Shown piece after piece: positions 1 through 7,649 of a stretch of DNA of 49,088 nt; positions within the stretch are counted from its first letter, which is position 1; each line of letters opens with the position of its first letter. The notes beneath the pieces were generated by a model. The model was not told the DNA's origin, made no database searches, and was given only the letters and a program-made list of their open reading frames with translations. The translations under genes and the position numbers were made by a program. This stretch comes from Lachnospiraceae bacterium (lineage in GTDB: Bacteria; Bacillota; Clostridia; Lachnospirales; Lachnospiraceae): positions 1 through 49,088 of the forward strand of contig JAQYBF010000026.1 in the NCBI GenBank assembly GCA_029338875.1. Direction: 5' to 3'.

Positions 1-29
1 AAAATATCAGCCAAGATGCATTAAAACAC

Positions 30-59
30 AAAAAGGACGCAGGATTACTCCCGCGTCCC
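30..59 (-). terminator. Rho-independent terminator
   Basis: A 10-bp stem with one wobble pair and a GTAA loop is followed on the minus strand by a run of five T. It lies downstream of the minus-strand gene ending at 192 and probably ends that transcript. In 60-191 I see no convincing gene, only an open minus-strand frame without a start. Confidence 0.75.
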
Positions 60-191
60 ATGGCTTTATCTGTCCTTACCATTGGCAATTCTTTCGCTGC
101 TTCAACCTTCATATCTGCACGTTGGTGCCAGGTGCCCTTAAGCCGGCCGCATGGCCCGAGATTGTCCTGCCATAAGCTTTTCCTTAATTCC

Positions 192-848
192 TCATCCAAT
201 CCATACTATTTTTCCGTTAGCTTTTTTGGTGAGGTGATATGCTTCTTCTGTCCAATCTTTTCTCTTGACCAATATTGTTTCTATAAAACGAGCCATTTTC
301 TTCTGACCATATTCTTTAAAAGGGTCAAATGTGTCAGTGTCTGTTTCAGGATTGATAGGAATCCACGGATTGCATATCATTCTGGATTTGTACTTAATCC
401 ATGCGTACTCTTCTTCAACCGGAAAATCATCAGATTCAAGACAATCAGACTGCATCCATGCCAGGCGGTTAGCCAGTTCAATATGATCTTCTGCCGTTTT
501 CTTTATCACTGCTTCACTGATCGGCTCCAGTGAATCGATCCTTTTGCCGGTCATATAGGCGTAGCAGATCTCTGACCAGGTGCTTTCCCCAATATAGCCG
601 CCCGGATTGATGACATAGATCGAATCCGCCATATCGATCTTACTTTTATGCATATCGTCCAGCATTTCTTTGGTTTGGGTTATCTCGCCTTCACTTTTCC
701 CTTCCCAGACTTCTTTGTCACCGGCATGACCGAACAAACCGACGGAAATTACAATGTTTCCCTGAAGCGTCAGTCTCTTCATCACCTGCTCGAACTCAGT
801 TTTAAATCTTGTGCTTCCGCAAAGGGTAATCACCGGATATTTTTTCAT
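192..848 (-). CDS. Nucleoside 2-deoxyribosyltransferase-like / DUF4406-like protein
   Basis: The N-terminus reads ITLCGSTRFK, the phosphate-binding start typical of the nucleoside 2-deoxyribosyltransferase and DUF4406 superfamily. Further motifs are ADSIYVINPGGYIGEST and the following helix around SEICYAY, which fit the same fold (Asn and Glu in the active site). The first 130 residues cover the known fold; the C-terminal part (charged, with several Trp) I do not recognise. An upstream ATG exists at 866, but AGGAGG sits nine bases before the ATG at 848, so I take that start. It stands alone between two terminators, so context gives no role. The true substrate is unknown; nucleotide or nucleoside N-glycoside processing is inferred from the fold only. 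Confidence 0.75.
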   Translation of the reverse strand: MKKYPVITLCGSTRFKTEFEQVMKRLTLQGNIVISVGLFGHAGDKEVWEGKSEGEITQTKEMLDDMHKSKIDMADSIYVINPGGYIGESTWSEICYAYMTGKRIDSLEPISEAVIKKTAEDHIELANRLAWMQSDCLESDDFPVEEEYAWIKYKSRMICNPWIPINPETDTDTFDPFKEYGQKKMARFIETILVKRKDWTEEAYHLTKKANGKIVWIG

Positions 849-961
849 AAGCCTTATCCTCCTCATCTGTTTCTATAATACAGCTATCAATGTGTAATAT
901 TTTACCTGTATGAAAATTATTACCGACATTTGGCAGTATTGTTGAAATCATAAGGAAATGG

Positions 962-1002
962 AAAGCCCCTGATCAGCAGTGATCATCTGCTATCAGGGGC
1001 TT
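962..1002 (-). terminator. Terminator-like hairpin after the 2-hydroxyacid dehydrogenase gene
   Basis: A long stem (AGCCCCTGAT with AGCAG inside, one bulged C) closes around TGATCAT. On the minus strand it is followed by TTTCC, a short T tract. It sits in the 250-bp gap after the minus-strand operon that ends at 1118. Apart from it I see nothing recognisable in 867-1117. Confidence 0.6.
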
Positions 1003-1117
1003 ATATACAATGTAGTTTCAATAACTACTGCACCGGATAATAGTTGATGCAGTAAGCCTGAACTGCTGTATTTCATGACAGCGGGCTGAAATATCTGAGC
1101 ACAGATCTTTTCCCTGC

Positions 1118-2107
1118 TTAAAGAGAGTTATATTTGCCCTCCCCTTTATCAGACAGTCTCTCTACCAGATTGTGGAGACATCTTCTCTTTGCTTCATAGT
1201 AGGAATCTTCGGAGAGAAAGGCGGAATGAGGCGTTATGATGCAGTTGTCCAGGCCCAACAGCCTGCTCTTATGATTGGCCTCATCTTCTATGACATCTAC
1301 TGCCGCTGCCCGAATCTCATGATGAACGAGAGCATGGTATAAGGCTTCTTCATCAACGATGGCTCCCCGTGCTGTATTAATAAGAAAAGCATCTTTCTTC
1401 ATTAGAGAAAGCTCATGTCTGCCGATCAGATGATAGGTCAGTCCCTCGATCAGCGGGCAGTGCAGGGAGACAAAATCGCTTGTTTCCAGAAGCTGATCCA
1501 GAGTATCCGCCTTTTCACATCCGAATTTTCTGAGATCGTCTGCATCCTTTGTCGGAGCATAGACTAAGACTTTCATCCCAAGAGATATTGCGACCGGTGC
1601 AATTTTCTTCGGTATAGCTCCGAAGAAGACAAGTCCAAGGGTCTGCCCCTGCAGCCTGTGCATGGGATAGGTCCGCTTCAGATCCCAGCTTCCATTCTGC
1701 ACGGTCCGGTCAAAAAATGTAATGCTTCTCGCGAGATCCAGCATCAGGCCGATCGTGTGCTCCGCCACTTCATCTGCACAGTATCCCGGTACATTGGTTA
1801 CACAGACGCCGTATTTGTTCGCCGCCTCGATATCAATATTGTTATAGCCGACACTCTGCAGGCTGATGATTTGAAGTGATGGATTGTCCTTTATAATCTC
1901 TTCTGTCACCAGATCGTAGATGACCACCAGGCCCTCTGCACTTATTTTATGAAGGGATTCAGACAGGCCGATCGATTGGTCCGGATCCTTTACCTCATAG
2001 AGAGCCAGATCATCCACTCCCCACTGTTTAAGCAATCCCTTTTCATAAGCCAGGTCGCCATCTGTATTATAATAGAGAACATTTTTCATTTTTTCCATCT
2101 CGATCAC
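1118..2107 (-). CDS. D-isomer-specific 2-hydroxyacid dehydrogenase (CtBP-like)
   Basis: This is a 329-residue NAD-dependent 2-hydroxyacid dehydrogenase that would interconvert a 2-oxo acid and a (R)-2-hydroxy acid in the cytoplasm. The catalytic Arg is in NTARGAIVDE (R247), the Glu lies in DVIEDE (about 274-276) and the His in ITPHSAF (H294). The nucleotide-binding loop reads GLVFFGAIPKK (about 158-168) instead of GxGxxG: the first and last glycines are replaced by Phe and Pro, as in some C-terminal-binding-protein-like members. It is the last gene of the four-gene minus operon, 75 bp after the M20 peptidase. The start is uncertain: the frame opens with GTG at 2107, with ATGs at 2098 and 2089, none with a strong Shine-Dalgarno site. 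Substrate unknown; the neighbouring aminotransferase could supply the oxo acid. Confidence 0.85.
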   Translation of the reverse strand: MIEMEKMKNVLYYNTDGDLAYEKGLLKQWGVDDLALYEVKDPDQSIGLSESLHKISAEGLVVIYDLVTEEIIKDNPSLQIISLQSVGYNNIDIEAANKYGVCVTNVPGYCADEVAEHTIGLMLDLARSITFFDRTVQNGSWDLKRTYPMHRLQGQTLGLVFFGAIPKKIAPVAISLGMKVLVYAPTKDADDLRKFGCEKADTLDQLLETSDFVSLHCPLIEGLTYHLIGRHELSLMKKDAFLINTARGAIVDEEALYHALVHHEIRAAAVDVIEDEANHKSRLLGLDNCIITPHSAFLSEDSYYEAKRRCLHNLVERLSDKGEGKYNSL

Positions 2108-2182
2108 TGCTTATTCTGACTTATATAACTCAGTTTATTCCGGCATCTTTATCGCATTTATTCTGACATTTCTATCTCAGTC

Positions 2183-3841
2183 TCACTCAAATATCTGCCC
2201 CAGCACCTCTCTGATCAATTCCGGCAGGATATGCATGGTCACAGGCAGATTGACCCGCTCTGTCCACTTATGAGCATCTTTTCCATAGGTGCCGAGGTTG
2301 ATGGCCGGAATGTTCAGCTTCTTAATCTTTTCGACCGGAATCGGATACAACTTTTCCATAGCCGGGAAATTGTTCCTAAGGGCTGCGATTGAGCGGTCGT
2401 CATCATCGATTCTTAAGTAGCTGCTGTCAGAAAGACTCGGATAATAGGGATGGATCTTATATTCGACCCCGTATTGTTCTCCGACCTTCTGCGTTGACCT
2501 GCGGAGAATTTCCATCAATTCCCCATCCTTTTCCTGAAAGGTATTGTGGGGACAGTAAGGCGCCGCATAGTAGAGAATAATGGCCGGCTCCGTCATACCG
2601 GCAGTTTCGATCAAATAGCGGATCATGGCGATCGGTATCTCCCTCAGATCCGTTCCCTTTGCCTTTTCCTCCCGGCAGATTCGCTCCAATTCCGAATCGA
2701 TATCCGTATCCGGGCATCTCTCGCGGGTGAGCCTGTAGAGGCCATCATAGGTCAGAATCTTTTTCTTGTAGTGAATGCTCTGGTAAGGCTCCTCTCTCAG
2801 TTGGAAGAACCAGTTGGCCTCCTCATTCAAATGATTTTCGACGCTGTCATACGCCTCTTCTGCCGCTTTTAACAGTTTCTTTGTGATGGAATCCATCGAT
2901 TCCTCATGGACATAGTAGTTAAAATAGACCAGGGCTTCCGCTGCGGTCTGGACATTATACCACTGCTTTAAATCCTTGATTTTTAAGACAGACGGAGGAT
3001 AGGTGGCTTCACTTCCTTCGGTATCGCAAAAGTCCCTTGACAGCTGAATCCGGTCGAGGATAGCGGCTGCGACAGCGGAGGCATCCAGTCCTTCAAAGCA
3101 CTGGCCGACATGGGTTTCTCTGCCATGGATATAGAAGGCCGGCAGAATCTTGCCTCCGACACCTGTATAAATATGAAGAAATCTGTCATCCGCCGACGAT
3201 GGGCAGGTAAAATCATTGTTGATGGCCAGAACATAGTCGAGATCGTATTTCTCTTTCAGATCCAGGAGAAGGTCGATCGAATCGATCACACCCGTATGGA
3301 GATTTTCTTCGACAGGATTCAGCATAAGAAGCAGATTTCCCTTCAACTGATTGGACTCTGACAATTCTTCCAGGAGGACAAGAAAAACCGCATCTCCGCT
3401 TTTCATGTCGCTGGTCCCCCGTCCGAACATATAGTCCCCTGAATAAAGATCCGCTCTGACTTCATCTGACAGATCAAGCATTCCAAGCTGATCCAGCCGC
3501 TTCATCTCTTCTGCAAGACGGTCCGGATCACAGGCATATTCCGCCAGCTTCCCGTATCCGGAAAGGCCTACCGTATCGGTGTGGCCGTGGAGGATGACGG
3601 TCTTCTCTGAATCCCCATGACCTTTCAGGAGAGCAAATACAGACCGTCTCGAAAGAGGGTCCCCTTCGATCACCTTGCTTATCACCTGATCCGGTCTATC
3701 TTTGAAATAAGGAATCGCTCTCAGATGCTTTTCCAGGAAGAGACCGATGTCCTTCTCTCCCTCTGTCCCGTTGATGCTCTTTACTCTGACAAGATCCTTG
3801 GTCAGAGCTTCTATTCTTGACGCCTCATCCTCGTAAACCAT
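2183..3841 (-). CDS. M20-family metallopeptidase, RocB-like
   Basis: This 552-residue protein has the M20 zinc-peptidase signature LHGHTDTVG near residue 85, a second metal motif RGTSDMKSGDA near 155, and the general-base Glu in NPVEEN. The length, well above the 400 residues of ordinary M20 enzymes, matches the RocB group named from the Bacillus arginine-utilisation locus, whose reaction is not firmly established. The frame could start at 3862, but GAGGAGG lies five bases before the ATG at 3841, and the upstream aminotransferase stop (TGA at 3852) overlaps that Shine-Dalgarno site, so the two genes are translationally close. It probably hydrolyses an amide or peptide bond of an arginine-related compound, which is inferred from family and context. 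Confidence 0.85.
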   Translation of the reverse strand: MVYEDEASRIEALTKDLVRVKSINGTEGEKDIGLFLEKHLRAIPYFKDRPDQVISKVIEGDPLSRRSVFALLKGHGDSEKTVILHGHTDTVGLSGYGKLAEYACDPDRLAEEMKRLDQLGMLDLSDEVRADLYSGDYMFGRGTSDMKSGDAVFLVLLEELSESNQLKGNLLLMLNPVEENLHTGVIDSIDLLLDLKEKYDLDYVLAINNDFTCPSSADDRFLHIYTGVGGKILPAFYIHGRETHVGQCFEGLDASAVAAAILDRIQLSRDFCDTEGSEATYPPSVLKIKDLKQWYNVQTAAEALVYFNYYVHEESMDSITKKLLKAAEEAYDSVENHLNEEANWFFQLREEPYQSIHYKKKILTYDGLYRLTRERCPDTDIDSELERICREEKAKGTDLREIPIAMIRYLIETAGMTEPAIILYYAAPYCPHNTFQEKDGELMEILRRSTQKVGEQYGVEYKIHPYYPSLSDSSYLRIDDDDRSIAALRNNFPAMEKLYPIPVEKIKKLNIPAINLGTYGKDAHKWTERVNLPVTMHILPELIREVLGQIFE

Positions 3842-3851
3842 GGTCTCCTCC

Positions 3852-4925
3852 TCACGCGGCATTCGACAGGCCGAGAATCTGTCTTATTGTGACAAGAACA
3901 CGCTCCATCTCGGTCTCGGTTCCAATGGTGATTCGAACAAAGGTATCCAGCCGCTTCTCATCGTAATATCTGACCAGAATGCCTTTTTCCTTGAGCTTTG
4001 CGGTGAGTTCGACGGCACCGATGCCCTTGGGCTGGAAGAAGACAAAATTCGTTTCCGTCCGGTAGACATGAAAGCCCAGCTTCTCGAGCTCATCTTCAAA
4101 CCACTCTCTTGTGTATTTGATCTTTCCGACGCAGAGCGCCGTATATTCCTTATCCAGTGCTGCAGCCGTACCGCCGGCGATCGCCAGAGTGCTTAAGTTA
4201 AAGGGATTGAAGGAGAACTTGACTCTTTCCATGTCGTCAATAATGTCAGAGGATGCAATGGCAAAGCCGATCCGCGCACCGGGCATGTTTCTGGACTTGG
4301 AGAAGGTCTGCACGACGATCAGATTGGAATACTTAGCGGTCAGCGGCACACAGGATTCGATGCCGTAATCCACATAGGCCTCATCGATCAGGACCATTCT
4401 CTTCGGGTTGGCAGCCACGATCCTTTCAATATCACTGACTGAAAGTGCCTGGCCGGTAGGGTTGTTGGGATTGGCCAGAATGACGTCCCGGTCTGTATTT
4501 ACATAATCATTGACATCGATGGTGTAGTCCTCTCGGAGCGGGAACTGCTTATAATCCAGTCCGTAGGTCACAGCATAGGCACGGTAGAAATCATAAGTGA
4601 TATCCGGAAAGCAGACCTTCATGCCGCGGCGGAAGAAGGCCATCATGGCGAAGCTCAATACCTCGTCTGCCCCGTTTCCGACAAAGACATTTTCACAGCC
4701 AATGTCGTAAATGCTTCCGATGGCTTTCCGGAGGGAAATATAGTGCGGATCGCAGTAATGGGTCACGCTGTTCACTTCTGCAGCCGTCATGGCATCCAGT
4801 ACCCTCGGCGAAGGCGGGTAGGAAGACTCATTTGCATTCAGCTTCAGATAGTCTCTGTCATTCGGCATCTCACCCGGCTGGTAGGGTGTAGAATTTTTGA
4901 ATTCATCCAGAAGAAAATAACTCAT
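3852..4925 (-). CDS. PLP aminotransferase, histidinol-phosphate aminotransferase-like
   Basis: This is a 357-residue class I/II aminotransferase. The HisC-type motifs are LNANESSYPPSP near residue 29, ANPNNPTG near 151, DEAYVDYG near 181, and the PLP lysine in FSKSRNMPGARIGFA (K210). The Arg in the last motif binds phosphate or carboxylate. The nearest family is histidinol-phosphate aminotransferase, but no other histidine genes are nearby. Here it lies between an amidinohydrolase and a RocB-like peptidase, so it more likely transaminates an amino acid produced by that operon. It starts 18 bp after the stop of the upstream gene and has the Shine-Dalgarno site AAAGGAGG. Confidence 0.85.
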   Translation of the reverse strand: MSYFLLDEFKNSTPYQPGEMPNDRDYLKLNANESSYPPSPRVLDAMTAAEVNSVTHYCDPHYISLRKAIGSIYDIGCENVFVGNGADEVLSFAMMAFFRRGMKVCFPDITYDFYRAYAVTYGLDYKQFPLREDYTIDVNDYVNTDRDVILANPNNPTGQALSVSDIERIVAANPKRMVLIDEAYVDYGIESCVPLTAKYSNLIVVQTFSKSRNMPGARIGFAIASSDIIDDMERVKFSFNPFNLSTLAIAGGTAAALDKEYTALCVGKIKYTREWFEDELEKLGFHVYRTETNFVFFQPKGIGAVELTAKLKEKGILVRYYDEKRLDTFVRITIGTETEMERVLVTIRQILGLSNAA

Positions 4926-4943
4926 AGCAAGCCTCCTTTAAAA

Positions 4944-5780
4944 TCAGCCTCTCTCGAGAGGAAAGGTCATGCAGTGCGGTCCGCCGCCTGCCTTCAAAAT
5001 TTCGGTTACGGGAAGTTCAATGACATCCATTCCATGCTTTGAAAGGGCTTCATTTACCTCATGATTCCTTGCAAGGGACAGGACTCTGTGATCTCCAAGA
5101 GCTTCCAGGTTGCAGCCATGGAGGAAAATCGCCTCTTCCGGAACATGGATGACATCGATATCAAGCTTTGTTAAGAGCTTTCGGAAATCCTCCGGAAGGC
5201 CCTCATAGTATGCGACCGCCAGATTCTCATCCACGAGATTAAAGCACATATCCATATGGAGATATTCTCTTTTTAGGGGAACACTGATCACCTGGTAGCC
5301 GTATTTCTCCAGGGATTCCTTCACTTCCTCCGCGCCCCTGGCATTGGTCCGGTCCGCCATTCCGAGGGCGATCAGATTTTCTCTTAAGAACACGAAATCT
5401 CCGCCCTCAAAGATGCCTTCCCTGACCTCGGCAATACAGGGGATTCCCAGACTTTCCATCTTCTTCTTGTAATCTTCATGCTCTTTTCTTCTCATATCGA
5501 GCCGGAATCTGCCCAGGATATAGCCCTCGCGGACGCATCCGCCGAAGTCTCTTGCGAACACGGAATTCGGACGCTCCGGATCGGATTCCAGGAACTCCGT
5601 TCCGATTCCGGCTTTATGATAGGCTTCGACAACGCTCTGAAATTCCTCTGCCATCTTTTTCTTATCCAGAGTCGTATCCTGCCACTTGACAGCGATCTCG
5701 TTGATCGGCGCCGCCTCCAGATAATCCGGCGGGGACAGAAGTACTCGGTGTAAGGTGCTTACTCCATCTTTCACGTACAT
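4944..5780 (-). CDS. Amidinohydrolase of the DDAH / arginine deiminase superfamily
   Basis: This 278-residue protein carries the full catalytic set of the guanidine-modifying superfamily: RDFGG (D78), FEGGD (E125), LHMDMCF (H175) and the C-terminal nucleophile in GGGPHCMT (C270). Length and motif spacing fit dimethylarginine dimethylaminohydrolase-like enzymes better than the 400-residue arginine deiminases. It should hydrolyse a guanidino group, giving citrulline or a citrulline-like product. It is the first gene of a four-gene operon with an aminotransferase, an M20 peptidase and a 2-hydroxyacid dehydrogenase. The exact substrate (arginine, a methylated arginine, agmatine or another guanidine) cannot be told from sequence alone. 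Confidence 0.88.
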   Translation of the reverse strand: MYVKDGVSTLHRVLLSPPDYLEAAPINEIAVKWQDTTLDKKKMAEEFQSVVEAYHKAGIGTEFLESDPERPNSVFARDFGGCVREGYILGRFRLDMRRKEHEDYKKKMESLGIPCIAEVREGIFEGGDFVFLRENLIALGMADRTNARGAEEVKESLEKYGYQVISVPLKREYLHMDMCFNLVDENLAVAYYEGLPEDFRKLLTKLDIDVIHVPEEAIFLHGCNLEALGDHRVLSLARNHEVNEALSKHGMDVIELPVTEILKAGGGPHCMTFPLERG

Positions 5781-5810
5781 AGGCTTTACCTCTCATTTCT
5801 GTAAAACTAT

Positions 5811-5895
5811 GAGAAACACGCTTCGCGAGTTTCTCAAGTTATCGCGGCAGTCGCCAAGGTCTCGTGCAAGCACGGACTTTGGCTCGTTGCTCGCG
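5811..5895 (-). other. Structured 5' leader of the amidinohydrolase operon
   Basis: Three nested or adjacent stems are visible: GAGAAAC paired with GTTTCTC (5811-5835), a 14-bp stem GCCAAGGTC/CGTGC with one bulge (5853-5883), and outer CGCGAG with CTCGCG (5824-5829 and 5890-5895). The element is more GC-rich than its flanks. It fills the space between the upstream terminator and the amidinohydrolase start, so it would be in the 5' untranslated region of that operon or be a repeat inserted there. I do not recognise it as a known riboswitch. Confidence 0.5.
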
Positions 5896-5898
5896 TAA

Positions 5899-5940
5899 AT
5901 AAAAAAGGCAGCGGGGTTTTAAAAAAAGCCTCGTTGCCTT
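5899..5940 (-). terminator. Terminator after the pucR gene
   Basis: A 10-bp stem with two wobble pairs (GGCAGCGGGG with CCTCGTTGCC) is followed on the minus strand by six T. It ends the pucR transcript, but its T tract is only 120 bp before the amidinohydrolase start. Confidence 0.8.
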
Positions 5941-6043
5941 TATTGGCTCAAATATATTACGTAAAGCCCTGCTCCCGCAATGTAAATATTCCAATGTTTT
6001 TGGCAAATATTTGTGATTTCGTCAAAAGAAGTCTCAGAAAACG

Positions 6044-6172
6044 GATCAGGAAATCCCCCCTGCCTGACTCAAATATTCGAATCAGAATTGCCAATTACGA
6101 AATCTCGCCTGTCTGATTAAAATATTCAGATCAGAATTGCCGATCAGGAGATCTCCCCTGCCTGATTGAAGT
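6044..6172. repeat. 49-bp tandem repeat overlapping the 3' end of pucR
   Basis: Two full units start at 6051 and 6100 and a third partial unit starts at 6149, an exact 49-bp spacing. The two full units agree at about 39 of 49 positions; shared blocks are CAGAATTGCC and CAAATATTC/AAAATATTC. The third unit is the last codons of the pucR gene, so the end of the gene seems to have been copied twice downstream. Confidence 0.75.
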
Positions 6173-7301
6173 AGACGGCCATGATGATGGCTCCCTGAAA
6201 TTCCACAGGTCTGTTTTCAAGCCCCAGAACTTCACAGGCCTTCGAGATCCGGTAGCGGACTGAATTCTGATGAAGTCCCATGCCCTCTGCCGTCTTGGCA
6301 ATGGACAGGTCATTTCTCACATAATTGATCACCGTATTCAGAAGCTCGGATTCATCATTCTGGTCGTAATTTCTCAGCTTCTCAAAGATGGTATTGCAGT
6401 AGGATTTGAGCCAGAAATTATCCCGGTTGGGAAGAATCATCTGCTGAATGCCGAGATCTTCAAAAAGCGTCACGTTCTTTTTCAGTCTTGCTCCGTAGCG
6501 GGCCGCATAGATACTCTCCCGGATCTTATGAGACAGGCATTCCCGCATGGAACTCTCGCGGCTCACTCCGAGAACCGCTTCTGAGCTGCTGATGCCAAGA
6601 GAGGTCTCCAGTTTCTCCACCCGGATTGAATGATCTCCGAAGACAGCGGCAATAACACCATATCGGTAGGGAATGATCCTCACGTTTTCAGGGGCATGTT
6701 CATTCATGAGTTCCACTCTGTGATAGAAGACATACTCCCCCGTCGGCTGCTTGAAGAGGAAATAAAAGCAGCGGTAGGGCTTTCTTCGATCCGGAAACAG
6801 CTCATCCGCCACAGCATCCCGGTTCATCTGGCCCAGATGAGGCTCGAGAAAGAAGGAAAGCCGTTCCTCCAGATAGTGCATATCGTCGGATTTCTCAATG
6901 GCGGATGCGATGCCTACAACGACATTTTCCAGGAAGATATCTCTTTTGGGGAAAAGATAGACCGGCATCTTATGAGAATCTGCAAATTCCAGGACCTCGT
7001 CCGGAAGATTCTCAAAGCAGACCATCTGTATGGCCAGGGCACTGACACCATCCAGATAAAGCTGCCGGATCACGGGAAGCATCTTCTCTTTGGCCTTTCT
7101 CAGGAAGAGAAAGCTCGTGATGACGATCGCGTCCCTGTCAAAGAGACTGTCCGCCTTTTCGCCGACCGGAGCATCCGTATCATATTCAGAATCCATCAGA
7201 TTGACATGCTTTATATTTCGCGAAAGCCCGCTCTCTCCGGCTGCCAGTCTGAAATCCTTGCATACGGAAAGCCTTGCAATATCCTTTACCTTAAAACCCA
7301 T
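6144..7301 (-). CDS. PucR-family transcriptional regulator
   Basis: This is a 385-residue regulator with the usual PucR layout: an N-terminal PucR domain (VKDIARLSVCKDFRLAAGES onward, to about residue 125), a middle region, and a C-terminal helix-turn-helix (TVINYVRNDLSIAKTAEGMG, then HQNSVRYRISKACEVLGL). PucR-type proteins sense purine breakdown intermediates or amino-acid-related ligands and often control an adjacent catabolic operon. It lies between the amidinohydrolase operon on its own strand and a divergent amino-acid ABC transporter, so it probably controls one or both. A terminator hairpin lies in its own 5' leader. The Shine-Dalgarno site is GGGGAG nine bases before ATG. Confidence 0.9.
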   Translation of the reverse strand: MGFKVKDIARLSVCKDFRLAAGESGLSRNIKHVNLMDSEYDTDAPVGEKADSLFDRDAIVITSFLFLRKAKEKMLPVIRQLYLDGVSALAIQMVCFENLPDEVLEFADSHKMPVYLFPKRDIFLENVVVGIASAIEKSDDMHYLEERLSFFLEPHLGQMNRDAVADELFPDRRKPYRCFYFLFKQPTGEYVFYHRVELMNEHAPENVRIIPYRYGVIAAVFGDHSIRVEKLETSLGISSSEAVLGVSRESSMRECLSHKIRESIYAARYGARLKKNVTLFEDLGIQQMILPNRDNFWLKSYCNTIFEKLRNYDQNDESELLNTVINYVRNDLSIAKTAEGMGLHQNSVRYRISKACEVLGLENRPVEFQGAIIMAVYFNQAGEIS

Positions 7302-7327
7302 GCAGCATCACTCCCCAGGTTGAAAAC

Positions 7328-7366
7328 CAAATAAAAAGGCGGGCAGTAAATCTACTGCTCGCCTTT
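7328..7366 (-). terminator. Terminator hairpin in the pucR 5' leader (candidate attenuator)
   Basis: A 14-bp stem with one wobble pair (AAAGGCGGGCAGTA with TACTGCTCGCCTTT, loop AATC) is followed on the minus strand by TTTTTATTT. The pucR start is only 27 bases beyond the T tract, too little for a promoter, so pucR transcription must pass this terminator. Confidence 0.7.
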
Positions 7367-7541
7367 AAGCCACTATGATTCGTTCATTATTTTTCTTGTT
7401 ATTGTTATTATTCTTTTCTCAAACGATACCTTATAATGTCTGATTTTTCAATCCCCGATTCTTGTAATTTCTATAAATTTCGACTCGGAATTTAGTAAAA
7501 AATCCATTGTACCAACCAGCTGATCGGATTATGCTTTGAGA

Positions 7542-7619
7542 AAATCAAACGAAAAAGAGTCAACGGAGACAAATCGAAATGATCTGTCTCCGTTTTTTTA
7601 CACTCTTTTTTTTTGATTT
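7542..7619 (+). terminator. Nested inverted repeat and terminator in the ABC-transporter leader (candidate attenuator)
   Basis: The inner stem pairs ACGGAGACAAATC (7563-7575) with GATCTGTCTCCGT (7581-7593) and is followed by seven T. An outer stem pairs 7542-7560 with 7602-7619 (AAATCAAAC... with ...TTTGATTT). The gene starts at 7650 with its Shine-Dalgarno site near 7635, so no promoter fits downstream. A possible -10 TATAAT is at 7431-7436. No known riboswitch consensus was recognised. Confidence 0.7.
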
Positions 7620-7649
7620 GGCCCGCACAATTGAAAGGAGAGTACGATT

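Noticed and set aside
1-191. Open minus-strand frame running from about 190 to the window edge
   Set aside because: It has no start codon with a Shine-Dalgarno site, no homology I recognise, and crosses the terminator at 30-59.
648-878. Plus-strand open frame with hydrophobic N-terminus
   Set aside because: It is the shadow of the minus-strand deoxyribosyltransferase-like gene and has no Shine-Dalgarno site or homology.
6044-6172. Possible CRISPR array
   Set aside because: There are only three imperfect 49-bp units without unique spacers, and one unit is coding, so it is a tandem duplication.
7366-7600. T-box, SAM, lysine or glycine riboswitch before the ABC transporter or pucR
   Set aside because: I searched by eye for the T-box antiterminator core and the best-known aptamer consensus sequences and found none, so only an unassigned attenuator is reported.
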